From: Bimuria novae-zelandiae CBS 107.79
Taxonomy: Eukaryota > Ascomycota > Dothideomycetes > Pleosporales > Didymosphaeriaceae
Reading direction: 5' to 3'
DNA length: 64,000 nucleotides
Assembly (NCBI GenBank): GCA_010015655.1
Contig: ML976700.1
Span: forward strand, 1-64,000
Positions 11,800-24,644 of the stretch are shown here, in pieces. Positions within the stretch are counted from its first letter, which is position 1. Every line of letters begins with the position of its first letter. Under the pieces are notes generated by a model. That model was not told the origin of the DNA. It saw nothing but the letters and a program-made list of their open reading frames with translations, and did not search any database. The position numbers and the translations under genes are program-made.

Positions 11800-14700
11800 G
11801 TCTCTGCACTTAGCCCTTAACTTAGACTATTACCTTATTACTATTAATAAATCGTTTTAAGGCGCGGTTTGGTGATGCCTTCGTGAAAGCGTCCGCAGGG
11901 TTATCTTTACCATTAATCTATTAGATTTCTATAATCTCGCGGCGTTCGTATAACTGGCGCAGTGCTATGATGTTAATTATAAGGCGCTTTTTCTTAGTTG
12001 TCCCAAGCTTTACAAGGCACTTGTATAGGGAGTATAAGTCTATATAAATAACTAAGGGAACTGCAGGCAGACCAAGACGCTCTATAATTATTTATAAGGT
12101 AGTGGTAATAGTAATGCCTATGTTAAACCTGTTAACTATGCTATAGATCTTAGAGGCTAGTACGCTTCGTGTAACACACTTATACTTTATTAAGCTATAG
12201 TGTATTACGTTACCGTAGATTGTAAAGGTATTGTTGACATCTGTAGACTTATTAATAAGCATGAGTATAAAGCCTAGCTGCGAGCTAAGGTCCTTATTAT
12301 TAGTAAAAGAGCTGTCCACGAATACTATTAGTTTAGCGTTAATAAGGTTAACGGGTACGTAGCGTAGTCTACGGTTAAGATTTTCTATCTGCCATTTAAG
12401 GCGCTTATTAAGCGCCTTAATGTCCTTATTTAAAGGTTACTACGCTTGAGCTGCCACGAATAAGTTAAAAGACGCTTCTAGTTAACATGTTAATGCAATG
12501 TACGCCCCACAGGCGCGCTATTTAGTGTATTATTACGCGCGATTAAGAGTATTAATATTAATAAGCTTAATCTTTCCTCCTTATCCCTTTTGCTTAAGGT
12601 TTAAGATTGCTTCGCTATTTTCTATCTTAAGTGTGTAACTATTAAAGTCTAGTTGCACGCCTAGCGTTAGGATAGTCTTTAGCTTTAATTAAAACTATGC
12701 GTCCTCGAGCTTTTTCTCTTTAAGCGACGAGAATGTGGCTATCCTAAGCATAAGGGTATTATTAGTCTGCATGCTAATAAGTCTAAAGGCGTCTACGTCC
12801 TTATTTATAACTAATAAGTAAGGGTCGTACGTTAATATAGACATGTCTAATTCCTTATAGTAGTGTTTATAGTACGTTATCTACTAATAAACCCCTGCCT
12901 CCGCGATCCTGTATAGCGGTTTAATTACGTAAAGTAGCGTGCCTTTTAGATATTTTAACACTAGTTCTAAGGGGAGATGTGCAAGAATCGTCCTTTAGAG
13001 ATTTATTTACGCTTAAGAATATGCCTGCGTTATATTGCGCAGCTTAATAGTTATCTCACGTTATATAAGTATAGGCGCTAAGGCTATAATTAGACGCTAG
13101 CTATAGCGTTAAATGGTTAGAGACTATGTTAAGATAGCTTTCTTACCATGGTCCTAGTAGCCTTAGATAACTAGACGGGATTTCTTATAGGGCTTAGTTA
13201 TTTTTCCTTTAACCTCTTGTATAAGACGCGATTTGAAAATTTAGATCCCGCCGTGTAATTCCTTATCGTATAGTTTAAACTTAAACACTCCACGGCCTAC
13301 GAGGTTACTAATTTCTTAATTATTAAACGCCTTAAAGGGTGCGCCTAGGGTCGTGATAACCTTATTATTACGTAGCTTAATTACTAGCTTATGGTCGGCC
13401 TCCTCCTTCTCTATTATGTACACATTTGCCTTGCGCTTATTTTTTAATCCTAGAGAACGGCCTCTCTTGCGCGGTTACGCTACTATAGATACTTTTATAT
13501 CTATAGGTGGCTCATGCAGTGCGTGTGGCGCATTAGGGTTACTCTAGAGGTAGTCTAGTCTATAGTATGGCTTAATAATAGTTGATCTAAATATTGTTGG
13601 ACCATTAACCATGTTAACAGTAACGTTGTGGCCGTCTATACTAGCGATTTTATACGGGCTATTCCAGCCGTCACTTTCTTTTTAGATTAAAACCTCGCTT
13701 TGTAGCGAGAGTGCGAGTACGTCTTTAGAAGTAGGTTTATTTTAGGTGTTTAGGGCATTCGCGACCTGGCGCTCTGCGGCGATCTTACGTAAGGTTTTTA
13801 TTACCTTTTAAATAGCCTTGCTACGCTTAACTATTAATAGTAACGGCGGTGACTCCGTTATTATACGTGGGTACGCCCTAAAGACTAGTAAAGTCGGGAC
13901 TAGCCCGTTAGGGCCAGCCATATTATTAATAGCTTTTATAGCTATTTAGAGGATCGCTTTGTTAGACATAGTGCTAATAAGCTTAATATAGAGTATATCC
14001 CATGCGCGGCGTAGGGGCGCATAATACCTCTTAGTCTTACCTATAGACTAGTGCGCCTCCGTAGGCACTTATTTACACGTTACTTCTATAATTTTTACCT
14101 TAGCGTGGAACTCTGCGCTCGCGAAGTTAGTGCCTATATCGTGTGTAATAATATTCGGCGGGCCTTAGTAGGTGTTAATCCATAATATCCGTAGTGCCTG
14201 CCACGTCTCCTTGGCCGAAATAGCGCTAAGGAACTTCGCACCTTAAAATATAGTAGACTTATTAACCACGTGTAGTACGGGCTTGTTGCCTAAGTATATT
14301 ACGTTAATAAGGATTTTGTAGTTAAAGTAGCAATTATTTTTAAGGGTAAACTTAAATTAGCGCGGCGCGGAGCTATTTAGTTAATAATAATAATAGAACT
14401 TTATAATTTTCTTAAGAGTTCTTTTTTTAAAGTTATTGTAACTAGCGTTCTTTAATAGCTTAATAAGTCGTATAATAGCTAGGTGCCTAAACTAGTAATA
14501 TAGCTATCTTAACTTAGTTTTTATTAGAAACATCGTTGCGCGCTCTCTCTTATTAAGATAAAACCACAGATATCCCTATTTACGGATTACTAGGGTGCGG
14601 TGTTCTCCTTGTACGAGCTCATCCGTGGTGTTGTTAAAATAGACATTTAACCTGTCTATATCCGCAAGGCATAGCAGGAACGGTGTGGGCACTTTAAGCA

Positions 14701-17300
14701 CCTTAAAATTAACTTTCCCAATCTCCGTAGAGACCTGCGCGGTGCTAATAGACGCGGTAACACTACCCTTACTAAATTTAATAGACGCTTTTCCTATCGT
14801 AGATATGTTTATTATAACTATTAGGTCTTCTCGTGTTAGCGCGAGGTATTGTTCCCTGCCAATCGTGGATACATTGGCGGCGCTAGTATTAGGCAGAATT
14901 CCCTAGTACACGGATCGCGCGTATTGGTCCTTAATAAGAAACTATAACGCTGGCGTTAACAGTGCGCGTTTACTGTAAATATTATCGCTAGAGATATAGT
15001 ATAGAAATACTTAATCTGCGAGGTATTGTTCCTTAAAGAATTATTATTTAACGTACGCGGCTATAACGCTATTATTATTATTCTTATCCTTATAGACTTC
15101 CTCTTCTCTCTAGCCTTCTTAGTTATACTGGGTCGCGTGTTTAATTCCTTTATACTCCGTAAGGTACACGGAGAAGTCTACGGGCGGTTATATATCTATA
15201 AAGTAACATGCAGAAAAGAACTACGCGCAGGCGGCCTTACGTTCTTTATCTATATAGTTAGTTAACTAGTAGCCTTCCTTTTAGTAGACAAAACACTTTT
15301 TCTTCTAGCGTGGCGTGAATCTACGTGCGCTATTATGGCTATTAAAGCGCTAATTACCTCTATTACTTACTTAGCCTCCTTAGAATCTACTGCTAAATCC
15401 ACCTCCGCCTTTAAATCCTCCTCTGAATCTACCTCTAAATCCCTCTCTAAATCCCCCTCGATCTCTTCTATTACTATTATAGCGATAGTCTGGGTAGTAC
15501 TAGTCCTCTATAAGCGTCTTGCTCCCTATTAGTATTTATATTATATGCTAACGTGCAAGGTGCGTCTTAATTATAGACTATAAATCTAAAAAGAGTCCTT
15601 TGCAGATTATAGCTAACTTAAAGAGTGCTATTTTAAGTTCTAGAACTCTATAGCACGCGTTAATAATAGTCGTATATAGGGTATTTTTACTCTTAAAGTT
15701 CTTACTAAGCGCGTGTTAGTATAACTATAGCTTATTAAATAAAATCTATAGCACCTTATATAAGCCCTTATTAGGGTTCTCCGTGCGCGTACGGGCGAAG
15801 GTTATAGTTATTTAGTCCGTGTAATAGTGTTAATACTAGACGTTATAGTTAAAGTAGTTCTTAATTGCCGTGTACGCATTAGAAAAGCTATTACCTTTAT
15901 TTATAACTTGTATATAGAACATCTCTACTCGCCCTATAAGAATACGAGGAAACATAGCATGGAACTACTCTTTATAGATGTCTACCTGCTAATAGATGCT
16001 AAAGAAGATCTTAATTTTATTATAAAGTAGATTATACGCGTCTCCTATTTATTTCTTGCTATTATCCTAGAGCTTAGAAAACTGCGTGATTATATTAGCG
16101 TTAAGTTAGTTATTACGGGACTAGCGCGGCGGCAGCGTCTTATACGGGTTATATAGTAGCTTAGGTGGTCTGCCAGGTACACCGTTTATAGGTTATTATG
16201 GAAATAGCGTAATTTTGTAATATGTAATCGCTGGCGGCCGTGCCTACGTTTATAGTTACTATTACTGTGATTACGCGCCTTATTCTTACTATTATTAAGA
16301 CTAAGGTCCTCCGAGCGCACTACTTATAGAGGGCGGTTATTAATTATTAGTGCTCTATCTTATTATTTAGGTTTCCTCTATCTAGTGCACTAGTTATAGC
16401 CCTTGTGTTTTAAATTAGTTTTAAGCGTTGTATTTTACTCTATACTACTCGCCTTGCTGCGAGTGCTCTGACTACTACTTATCTTACTATAAGTGCTTTA
16501 GCTACTGCGGCTGTAGCTATAACTATGATACATGTGTACTAGCTAGCGGGCTATCCTACTACGGTTATTGCTTGGCTATAAGAGCTATCTATTATATATT
16601 CTGCTAGCGCTTGTATGCCTTCGATTGTTAGTCGAATATCGTGGCTTGGAATTCTATAGGGTCCTATTTAGGAACGTTCTCTATAGTTAATAGATTATAT
16701 AGAGAATTAGCAAGCCTGGCGCGGTTATTACCTGTATAGACTCCTTTATGCTATAGGACTGTCTTTAGAGACTTTAATATACTGCGGTTAATCTTAAGAA
16801 ATAGCTCTTTTGTCTATCCTTTAAAATTATAATAGTAATCTACAAAGAGGTCATCGTCCTAGACTATTACTATATTGTAATCGTGGATAATTTTAATAAC
16901 CTAGGTTATTACGTGTGTCTCGTTTGCGTCTGCCGGTGCAGGTGTATCCTAGAGAGATATGTTAATAATATCTAGCGCTACTAGATATGGGCAGTCTCCT
17001 ATAAGGTGTTAGGTAGTAAATTTAGCCTAGATAGAAGTAGCTTCCCCGTGTTTACTTAAGCCATGCTCTAACTAATTATCGCGTAGTTAAGCTTAAGCTT
17101 AAGTATTAGCATCGCCTACTGCGCTATTACTACTCTAATTATTTACTATTATACTAGTAGGTGTTAACTCGTTATCGTTATAGTTATCTCGTCGATTAGT
17201 TGTTTCTAACGTGTGTTAGTGTACGTAACTTGGTTATCTAGAGACGTTTATATAGTAAATTATAATACGTTGCTGACGCGCTCTGTGTCCGCGGATCGGC
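11800..17300 (-). pseudogene. Copia-E gag-pol, RIP-inactivated
   Basis: Read right to left: gag region (about 17.2-15.5 kb), protease/GAG-pre-integrase and integrase (about 15-13.8 kb), a basic AT-hook-like linker (RKRGRSLGLKNK, about 13.4 kb), reverse transcriptase, and RNase H (12092-12319, with NNKDLSSQLGF and CVTRSVLASKIYSIV). The RT catalytic pair in MQTDDTL reads MQTNNTL (Asn-Asn at 12758-12763), two G-to-A changes that remove both metal-binding aspartates. Many RIP stops. The QTDDT type of RT motif also occurs in the Copia elements at 33.6-39.8 kb and 59.6-64 kb, so these three belong to one clade. Confidence 0.85.
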
Positions 17301-17465
17301 CTAAACTAGTAGCTTTAGAGGTTAGTTAAGAGTACATTATATTATCTCTACCTTGCTCTATTCTTAGCACATTCTGCATTAACCCGAGATTTCTCTCGTT
17401 GGGCTATTAATAGTCTGTCTCTTTTACCTTGCTATCTGTGATCGCCTTAAGCAATCACTAATTCG

Positions 17466-17726
17466 TGTTGGATAGGCTCTCACTAGTAAAAGGAAAGGAA
17501 CTGAAAACGGATTACATTTAAAGATTAATTATTAATTATTCGTTCTATCTACTAAGGAGCGAAGTACATCGCGGGGTATAGAAGCTAGTCCCATATGGGG
17601 CTCGCTCCACACATGTAGTGTTTCGTAACACGACAGAGATCTCGACGACTATTAACGGGATGCTCGCTCCTCTACACACGCATTCCTTATAACACGTCTA
17701 AGGCCTTTGAGATTGTTAATCCGACA
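17466..17726 (-). repeat. 5' LTR of Copia-E
   Basis: Starts TGTTGGATAGG and is followed by the CTTAT duplication. Paired with 11455-11715. Confidence 0.93.
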
Positions 17727-17731
17727 CTTAT

Positions 17732-18182
17732 ATATAAATTTATTTCTATTTTTTAATACTAACTCTTTATATTTATATAACTTTAATGTTACTACTCTAG
17801 CTCTTTAATTATTTAAAGTTTAAATTATTTTTCTACTTATTATATATAATACTAAACTTACATATTCTAATTATTCTTTTTATTTTAGATTAAAATTATA
17901 ATCATTTATTCCTACGTTATTATAAAAAATTAATTCTTTTAATAAAATTTCCTTTTTTTATAGCTTATATCTTATGCGTTTATTTTCCTGCTATCTTTAT
18001 TTACCGCTATAGTATTTCTTAGTTATTATACTTATTATTATTATAATAAATATAATATCTTCTATATTGCTTTTTTTAAGCTATTTTAAAAACTTCTTTA
18101 TAATTAACTCCTATTTAGTCTTATATGTACTTTATTCTATAACTATTTCCTTTTATTTTTTTCTGTATTTTTTAACATTTTT
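17732..18182 (-). pseudogene. AT-rich relic ORF, upstream part
   Basis: A minus frame is lysine/isoleucine-rich with few stops, mainly RIP-type. It continues into 11450-10666 once Copia-E and one copy of its CTTAT duplication are removed in thought. Identity unknown. Confidence 0.35.
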
Positions 18183-18990
18183 TGTTATGGTAACCTCCTA
18201 GGCCACCTGACAGCCTAGACGTACTATTAATAATAGTACGTTAGTATATAGACTTCTACCTCTAAACTTATACTTTAGGAACTAAAGGTCCGATAGCCTA
18301 GGCCTAAAGGTCCGATGGCCTAAGCCTAAAGGTTTAATAGCCTAGGTGTATCGGCGCAGGTTACTAAAAGGATTAATATTAGCGTATTTTCTAGCAGAGG
18401 CATATAGGAGTGCGTGTATAAGAATTTAGCCTTAAATAAATTAAGTGCCTATAGGCCTAGTACGAAAAGATATAGAAAAGGTACTAAACTATAAAGGCCC
18501 TAAGCTCCTCTAAATACACCTCTTCCTAGATAGCTAGCTAGCACATATCTGCCATAGGTTGACCGTGGGTCTAATAGATCCGAAATAGGTCCGAATCGGA
18601 TCCGTAGTTCCCCATCGGTCTGATAGGTCCGAAATTGGTCCGATACGGATGAGTGTCGGTTTTCGGATGATCTCGAATCCTGCCTTGACTGGCTAAGGGT
18701 TCTCGTGTCGACGAGCGATTGTTCCTATTACACTAGGTCCCGAAGGTCCGATGGCCCAGGCCTTAAAGCTTACTTTTAATTGGTTAGACACGACGCTAGC
18801 CATCTAGGTATTAGTACCTAGACTAAGCGAGATAGATAGATCCATGCTAAATAGGGGGAGAAGACCTTTTCTCCTTATCTAACGTCTTATACCTATACGT
18901 AGATATTAAACGTAGTAATATTAATTTAGGTTATTATAGGCTAAGACACTTATACTCGTTACTTTTATAATATTACGTTAGATTACTCTA
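18183..18990 (+). repeat. Dispersed repeat R1, copy a
   Basis: Its reverse complement matches 39850-40230 and 59090-59380. Shared landmarks are the near-palindrome ACGTACTATTAATAATAGTA, the block CGTAATATTATAAAAGTAAC, and a CTCGCTTAGTCTAGGT-type block. It starts TGTTATGGTAACC, which would suit an LTR of the Gypsy element that follows. At copy c, however, the repeat follows an unrelated reading frame, so it may instead be the end of a different element. Confidence 0.6.
18281..18346. repeat. 22-bp tandem repeat, three units, inside R1
   Basis: Three consecutive 22-bp units of the type CCTAAAGGTCCGATGGCCTA plus two bases, differing mostly by transitions. A related partial unit recurs near 18740-18770. 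Confidence 0.7.
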
Positions 18991-19039
18991 ACTCTAATAT
19001 AACGACCCTAATAGACTAGAACTCTATAATCTAGGCAAT

Positions 19040-20090
19040 AATAGACTAGATAAAATTAATATAGAAAACCTTTTAGGAAGCTATATCTCTAGCTACTAGT
19101 TACTAAGTAGAAGCTCTAGAGCGTATAGAGGCTCGCTACTAAGCCGAGATTAAAGCTCTACATAAGAAGCTATCTCCTAAGAAGTCTATTTACTTTATGC
19201 TAGATACCCCGGCCATAACTAAAGGATCTATAGAGATTTTTAAGACGCTATCTAGAGATGGCTTAATAGTTACGAAGCCTATCTACCAGAGCGATAGGCT
19301 TCCTAACCTACTAATATTTACTAGTAAGAGGAAGGAACTACCTCTATTTATTTTATAATTATAAATAAAGCTAAAGGGTAATACTAATTAATACCTCACT
19401 AAATGCGCTAAACTTATCTACGCTTACTTTTAGCTTAACTATAATCCTATAACCCTTATTAACCTACTAATTAGCTCTAATATAAATACTATATAAAAGC
19501 TAATCGCCTTCCTTCGCGCTATATATAATAACCTAAATAGAACTCTATTAGTGTAGAATAAGCTTAATAACTTAAAGTAAGGGAAGCGACCCTTCTTAAG
19601 CTACTTTACTTAGTTTTAACACTTTATAGTATATAACTAGCTTAATAAAGAGGCGTAGATTAATGTCCTATGCTGCTTATTATTAGATAACCTCTAACGT
19701 ATAATAGTAGGAGCTAAGATTCTATCTAATATTAATAAATACGCTAACCTAATTACGTAATATAATAATAACTTTTAATATCTGCCTACTTACTTAAGTT
19801 ATTAATTGGTCTTATAATAGTAGCACGATCCTAATATAATAAAGATTTATATATTATATATAATCTTGTTAGCTTAGAAGAAGGGGTAGTACTAAAAGAA
19901 GGGACTCTACTTTTACTATAAGATATATAGACACATAATAAAGGACTACCTAAAGAAGACAACGCAGATCCATGTTATAGACTAGAGTTACTTACTAAAC
20001 TAATGCTTAATCTTATCTTATAGTTAGAAATAACGTAACTTATACTTTTTAAACCTAAGTTTTAGCTTTTACTTATCCTAATCGCGCTCG
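19040..20090 (+). pseudogene. Gypsy-D gag
   Basis: Contains LDTPAITKGSIEIFKTLSRD (about 19.2 kb) and then helical, Gln-stop-rich capsid-like sequence. Near 19900-19960 a zinc-knuckle remnant reads LYFYYKIYRHIIKDY: Cys codons expected in a CCHC box are now Tyr (TGC to TAC by RIP on the other strand) while the His is kept. Numerous TAA/TAG codons. Family role: nucleocapsid/structural protein. Confidence 0.6.
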
Positions 20091-20099
20091 CGACAATAA

Positions 20100-23000
20100 T
20101 ATTTATTATTAAAAAACGTATAGTCTTAGAGATAAGTCGCTTAATAAGACTATACTAGATATAAGTCTTAATAAATTTATAGGCTACTCCCTTAAGTAGA
20201 ACTTAGGAGAGACAGATTAATATCCCCTATACTATCTAGTAAGGTAACGCTAAATGTTACGATCTAGAAGTTAACGGTGGGACGACGGGCCTTATAACGG
20301 CACTCGGGCCCCACCTTAGGCTTACGTAACGTCCCAGATTATCCCATGGAATCCCACGGCACCAGGATATGGGACATTATGGGATTCTATAGGATAAGGA
20401 GGATATATATATAGGACAGGTTTCCTTTATTATGCTCCTTATAGTTAACTTATATATTTTCTATGCGAGTACATTCTCCTATATAGACTAATAGTTATTT
20501 TATTTTATTATAAGATTAAATTATTTAGCCTCGCGCCAAGTGTCACATTACCTTATACTATTAAATAATCTGTAAAGCACTACGATACCTTACCGCCCTA
20601 ACCTAGATTAGAATAAGGTGTGAGAGCCTTATTTACACTAAATATTTAGTAATTACCGTAGTTAATACTAAAGCTATAAAACCTAAATTTATCAATTAAG
20701 ACCTCGCGCGTAATCTAACACTACGTCTATAGCTACTATTCTACGTTATATAACTTACTAGATTTAATAGAAAATAACTAAATAATAGAGATATTACGTA
20801 TATAGCAAGTATCTATTTTTACTATTAGAACTACATGAAGCAAGCCACGCTCTACGTAATAATAATAGACTAGTATTAGATAATTCTTACATAGCCCTAA
20901 ATATATAGGCATTAGGTAAGGCTAAATTATAATACTAAATAGTTAAAGTTTATAACTAAACGCTGCTAGGACCGTTGCCTATATATAAGTAGTATAAAAT
21001 AGTACCCTAGTACTAAATTAGATCTTTAACCTATAATAATAATAATTAAACTTTAATAATGCACTACTCTCTTACTTAGGTTAAGAGCGTAATATAATAA
21101 CTAGCGTAAAATACTATATCGCTAGCTATAGGAGCCCAAACTAACGCTTATAGGTAGGCTAGGCAGAGCTTCCATAATTAATAAGACACTCGCAATAGAG
21201 AAATTACTCTAGGATAATATACTAAAAAATAGCGTCCTCTACGCTATAGTACCTAAACTTAATATATACGTAATTAAGGTAGTTCCCTTACTAAGACTAA
21301 TAAATTATTAAGGATACGAAATCTTTGTCGTGTTAATAATAAATATTAATAAAGTACTAGTAAAGAGGAAGAAAATTAACCTAGTTACTAAAATACTACC
21401 TAAGTATTATAACTTACTACATGTATTCTTTTATAAAGAGACAGATTAATTGCCTAAATATTAATCTTATAACTTAAAATTTAAGCTTTAAGATAGTAAA
21501 TAGCTAGGATTTAGGCCGCTATATAGTATGTCCTAAGATATGTTAAAGGTGCTATATAAGTACCTTATAAAACACTTTAATAAAGACTTTATACGCGCTA
21601 GCAAGTTACCTATCGCCTTACTTATTATTTTTATAAAGAAGCTAAGAGGAGGATTATAATTTTATATAGACTATAGAGCACTAAACGCGCTTATAGTTAA
21701 AAACTAATACCTAATCCCTCTACTCTAGGAGACGCTAAACTATCTTAGCAAAATAAAGTACTATATAAAGCTTAATATTATTACTATATTTAATAAGCTA
21801 AAGATAATAAAGGGAAATAAGTAGCTAATAGCCTTCTATATAAAATATAGTCTATTTAAATACTTTATAATGCTATTCTGGTTAGCTAATGCCCTAAGCA
21901 CATCCTAACACTACGTAAATAATATACTTTAACCCTACTTAGACGTATTCTATACGGTATATATTAATAATATCCTAATATATAGTAAGTTACTATCTAA
22001 GTACTACTAGCAGGTACGCATAGTACTAAAAACTATAAAAAAAAGCAGGCTTATAACTTAATATTAGTAAGAATAAGTTTTATTAGACTTAGGTTACGTA
22101 TTAAGGTTACGTAATTACGATAGATAGCATCTGGGTAGATCTTAAAAAGGTGGAAGCGATATAAGACTAGGAATACTTATAGAACGTAAAGGACGTAAGA
22201 GCCTTTCTAGGCTTTATAAACATCTATTATTAATTTATACTAGATTTCTTAAGACTAGCTTCACCTTTTATTAGTCTAATAAAAAAAGATTAGGTATTTT
22301 ACTTTAATAGCATTTACTAGGGCGCGTTTAATTAGCTAAAAGCCGCCTTTATAAGCGCTTTTATACTAAGCTATTGTAATTTAAAACTACTAATTATAGT
22401 AGAGGCTAACGACTCTAACTATATAATAGCTAAAGTACTATTTTAGAAGAATAAAAATAAAGAACTATAGCTAGTAGCTTATTACTCTAAAAGAATAAGC
22501 CCTATAGAAGGTAACTATAAAATCTATAATAAGGAACTACTCGCGATAGTCTACTACTGTAAATAATAATAACCTAAGTTAGAGGGCGCGACTTTCCTAA
22601 TTAATATACCTAGTAACTATAAAAACCTCTAGTACTTTGCTATAATAAAATAATTACGCTATTATTAGACTAGATAATTAGAGTATCTATCCTGCTTTTA
22701 GTTTACGCTTACTTATTAACCTAATAAGTAAGGTAAGAAGCTAGACGCACCTACGCGTAGATTATAAAACGTTATAGTATAGGATAATGTAAAGGTAGTT
22801 TATAACTAGATACTACTACGCCTAGAGCTTTTATTGCAAAAGGCACCTTGCTAGAGCTTTCTGCGCTTGCTAGGGTTAATCCGAGCAGCCAAGCAGCCAA
22901 GCACGCGACCCCCTAAACTTATAAATAATTAGTTATTATAGAGCTTTCTCTCCTTAATAGACTTTGTTTTCGAGCTCCCTGATCGTTATAACTATGCGCC

Positions 23001-23356
23001 GTAGCTTTTTAAACCCGCTATAGAGATGCGTCTTATAGAAATAAATAAATTAATTATATAGATCATTAATAAAGAATACGCTAAGGATAAACTAATTACT
23101 AAGATACTATAGCTCCTATAAAGCAGAGTCTACAAGTTAAAAATTATTACGCTTAATAATTATAAAATTAGGGATAATTGCATATACTATCGCGATTAGA
23201 TAATAATACTAGACTATAATAAACTAAAGATTAAGCTCCTACGCCATGTTTATAACTCTCCTATAGGTAATTACCCAGGCAGAGGCAAAACTTTAGAAAT
23301 CCTTTAAAAAGAATACTACTGGCCTAGGATGTTCGAAATATTAAAATAATATATAG
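20100..23356 (+). pseudogene. Gypsy-D pol (RT, RNase H, start of integrase)
   Basis: RT starts with RGGLQFYIDYRALNAL-type sequence (about 21645-21690, Q encoded as TAA). The catalytic YxDD box reads YINNILIYS, with Asn-Asn at 21966-21971 in place of Asp-Asp. The RNase H and linker follow (ISPIEGNYKIYNKELLAIV near 22500), then the H2C2 zinc-binding part of integrase, which ends abruptly at 23356. Inactivated by RIP stops, catalytic substitution and truncation. Confidence 0.78.
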
Positions 23357-23615
23357 TGTTGAATAGGCTCTTTTACCTAGCGACTTATAGGATAAGCACT
23401 TAAGTAGTAAGAGTAAGAGTAGTGTACAGTGTGCACAGCGTACGGATAGTAGAGATAGGTAATAATATCTAGTTCTTGCTTGTCTTGTTCTTTGTACAGA
23501 TAAAAAGGAGAATATGTACATGTTCGCGCACGGCTGTTCGCGTACGTGCACGCGCATTCTTCTCGCGCGATAACTAGTATTCCGACCATAACGCTACTGC
23601 GTACGGATACTAGCA
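23357..23615 (-). repeat. 3' LTR of Copia-C
   Basis: Begins TGTTGAATAGG and ends ACTAGCA on the plus strand. Contains CG-rich blocks (GTTCGCGCACGGCTGTTCGC). Matches 31377-31649 at most positions. Internal polypyrimidine sequence (minus-strand purine tract) follows. Confidence 0.75.
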
Positions 23616-24445
23616 ACTTTCTATTTTTATTTAAAGAGTTACCTTCTATACTAGTTACCTTCTTCTCTTTTATATAGGTCTATCTAATTACGTACTGCCT
23701 ATTCCCTTATAAATAACTTACCTTAGTAATGCTACGGTCTTCCCTCTCTCTTTACTTTTTATTCTTTAGTATCCCTCTTTATAAATCCTATTATATAATT
23801 CCTTAGCTCTTTTCTCTTTCGTATCGCAGTTAAATAGGATAATCTTAAAATAAATAACTTAAATAAATATGTGTACGAAGGAAAACAACAACAAAAAATA
23901 AAAATAAAAATAAAATAGGCAGTAAATAGTCTTATGCGGGGACTTAGTTAGTTAGTGCCCTTTCGTGCGGGCTCTAGACAGTCTACTAATACTTCTATAG
24001 TAATTACTAGACGGTTAGTTAAAACTAAGGATTTAAGGGCCTGGTATAGAGTCTTCTTTATATAGGCGTTGGCAGGGTTATCTTTACTATTAATTTACTA
24101 AATCTTTATAATCCTTCTATTCTTGTATAATTCCCTAAGTAATATAATATTAATTATAAGGCTCTTTTTATTTGTAGTCCCTAGCTTAACTAGGTAATTA
24201 TATAGTAACTTTAAATTTATATAAATAACTATAAAAATTATAAGCAGATTAAGAGTGCGTATAATCTATTAAAGAGTTGTACTAAGAGTAATAGTATTAT
24301 TAAAATCTCTAACTATGCTATATAGTTTACTTGTAAGGATACTTCTTATTATCCTTTTATACTTAGTAGAGTTCTAGTGCACGATATTTCGAAGGATTTT
24401 AATATTATATTTAACCTTTATACGGTGCTTAGTGCCTAGCATAAT

Positions 24446-24644
24446 TGTCCGATTACATGGCACTTTGCACTAAACTCAAAGTATAAAGGTGGCTAGGCAA
24501 TCCTACGCCAAGAAAAGAAGACTTCAGTAGTAGTCTAACAGAACACGAACAAGACACAACACGAACATCATTAATTAATTATCACAACTATCAATTCTCA
24601 TCATTGCATTAGCTCAAAGTGACAGAACACTATCAAATCTAACA
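24446..24644 (+). repeat. Solo LTR of the Copia-B family
   Basis: 199 bp starting TGTCCGATTACATGGCAC and ending AATCTAACA. It is the reverse complement of the LTRs at 45541-45737 and 57465-57661. Flanked by perfect 5-bp duplications ATAAT (24441-24445 and 24645-24649). It therefore transposed into Copia-C and lost its internal part by LTR-LTR recombination. Confidence 0.93.

Larger units (their letters stand above)
11455..17726 (-). mobile_element. Copia-E: complete Ty1/Copia LTR retrotransposon
   Basis: Two 261-bp LTRs begin TGTTGG (TATTGG in the left copy) and end CCAACA (CCGACA in the right copy). They bound minus-strand Copia coding sequence. The 5-bp sequence CTTAT flanks the element on both sides (11450-11454 and 17727-17731), a perfect target-site duplication. 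A purine-rich tract (AGAAAGAAAAG on the minus strand) abuts the left LTR, as expected for the polypurine tract of a minus-strand element. The coding part is heavily RIP-mutated. Confidence 0.93.
18991..23356 (+). mobile_element. Gypsy-D: 3'-truncated Ty3/Gypsy retrotransposon
   Basis: Plus-strand gag and pol can be followed up to the integrase zinc-binding region (RHVYNSPIGNYPGRGKTLE, just before 23340). There the sequence meets the left LTR of Copia-C. No continuation of integrase is visible beyond 31649 and I cannot identify a 3' LTR. The 5' boundary may be R1 copy a. The element is very strongly RIP-mutated. Confidence 0.75.

Noticed and set aside
15026..15265. Plus frame of 79 codons with hydrophobic segments
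   Set aside because: Lies opposite the Copia-E gag/protease region; apparent membrane segments are produced by AT-rich antisense codons.
23324..23616. Two overlapping minus frames of 77 and 79 codons
   Set aside because: They lie within the Copia-C LTR and its flank and have no recognisable motif.
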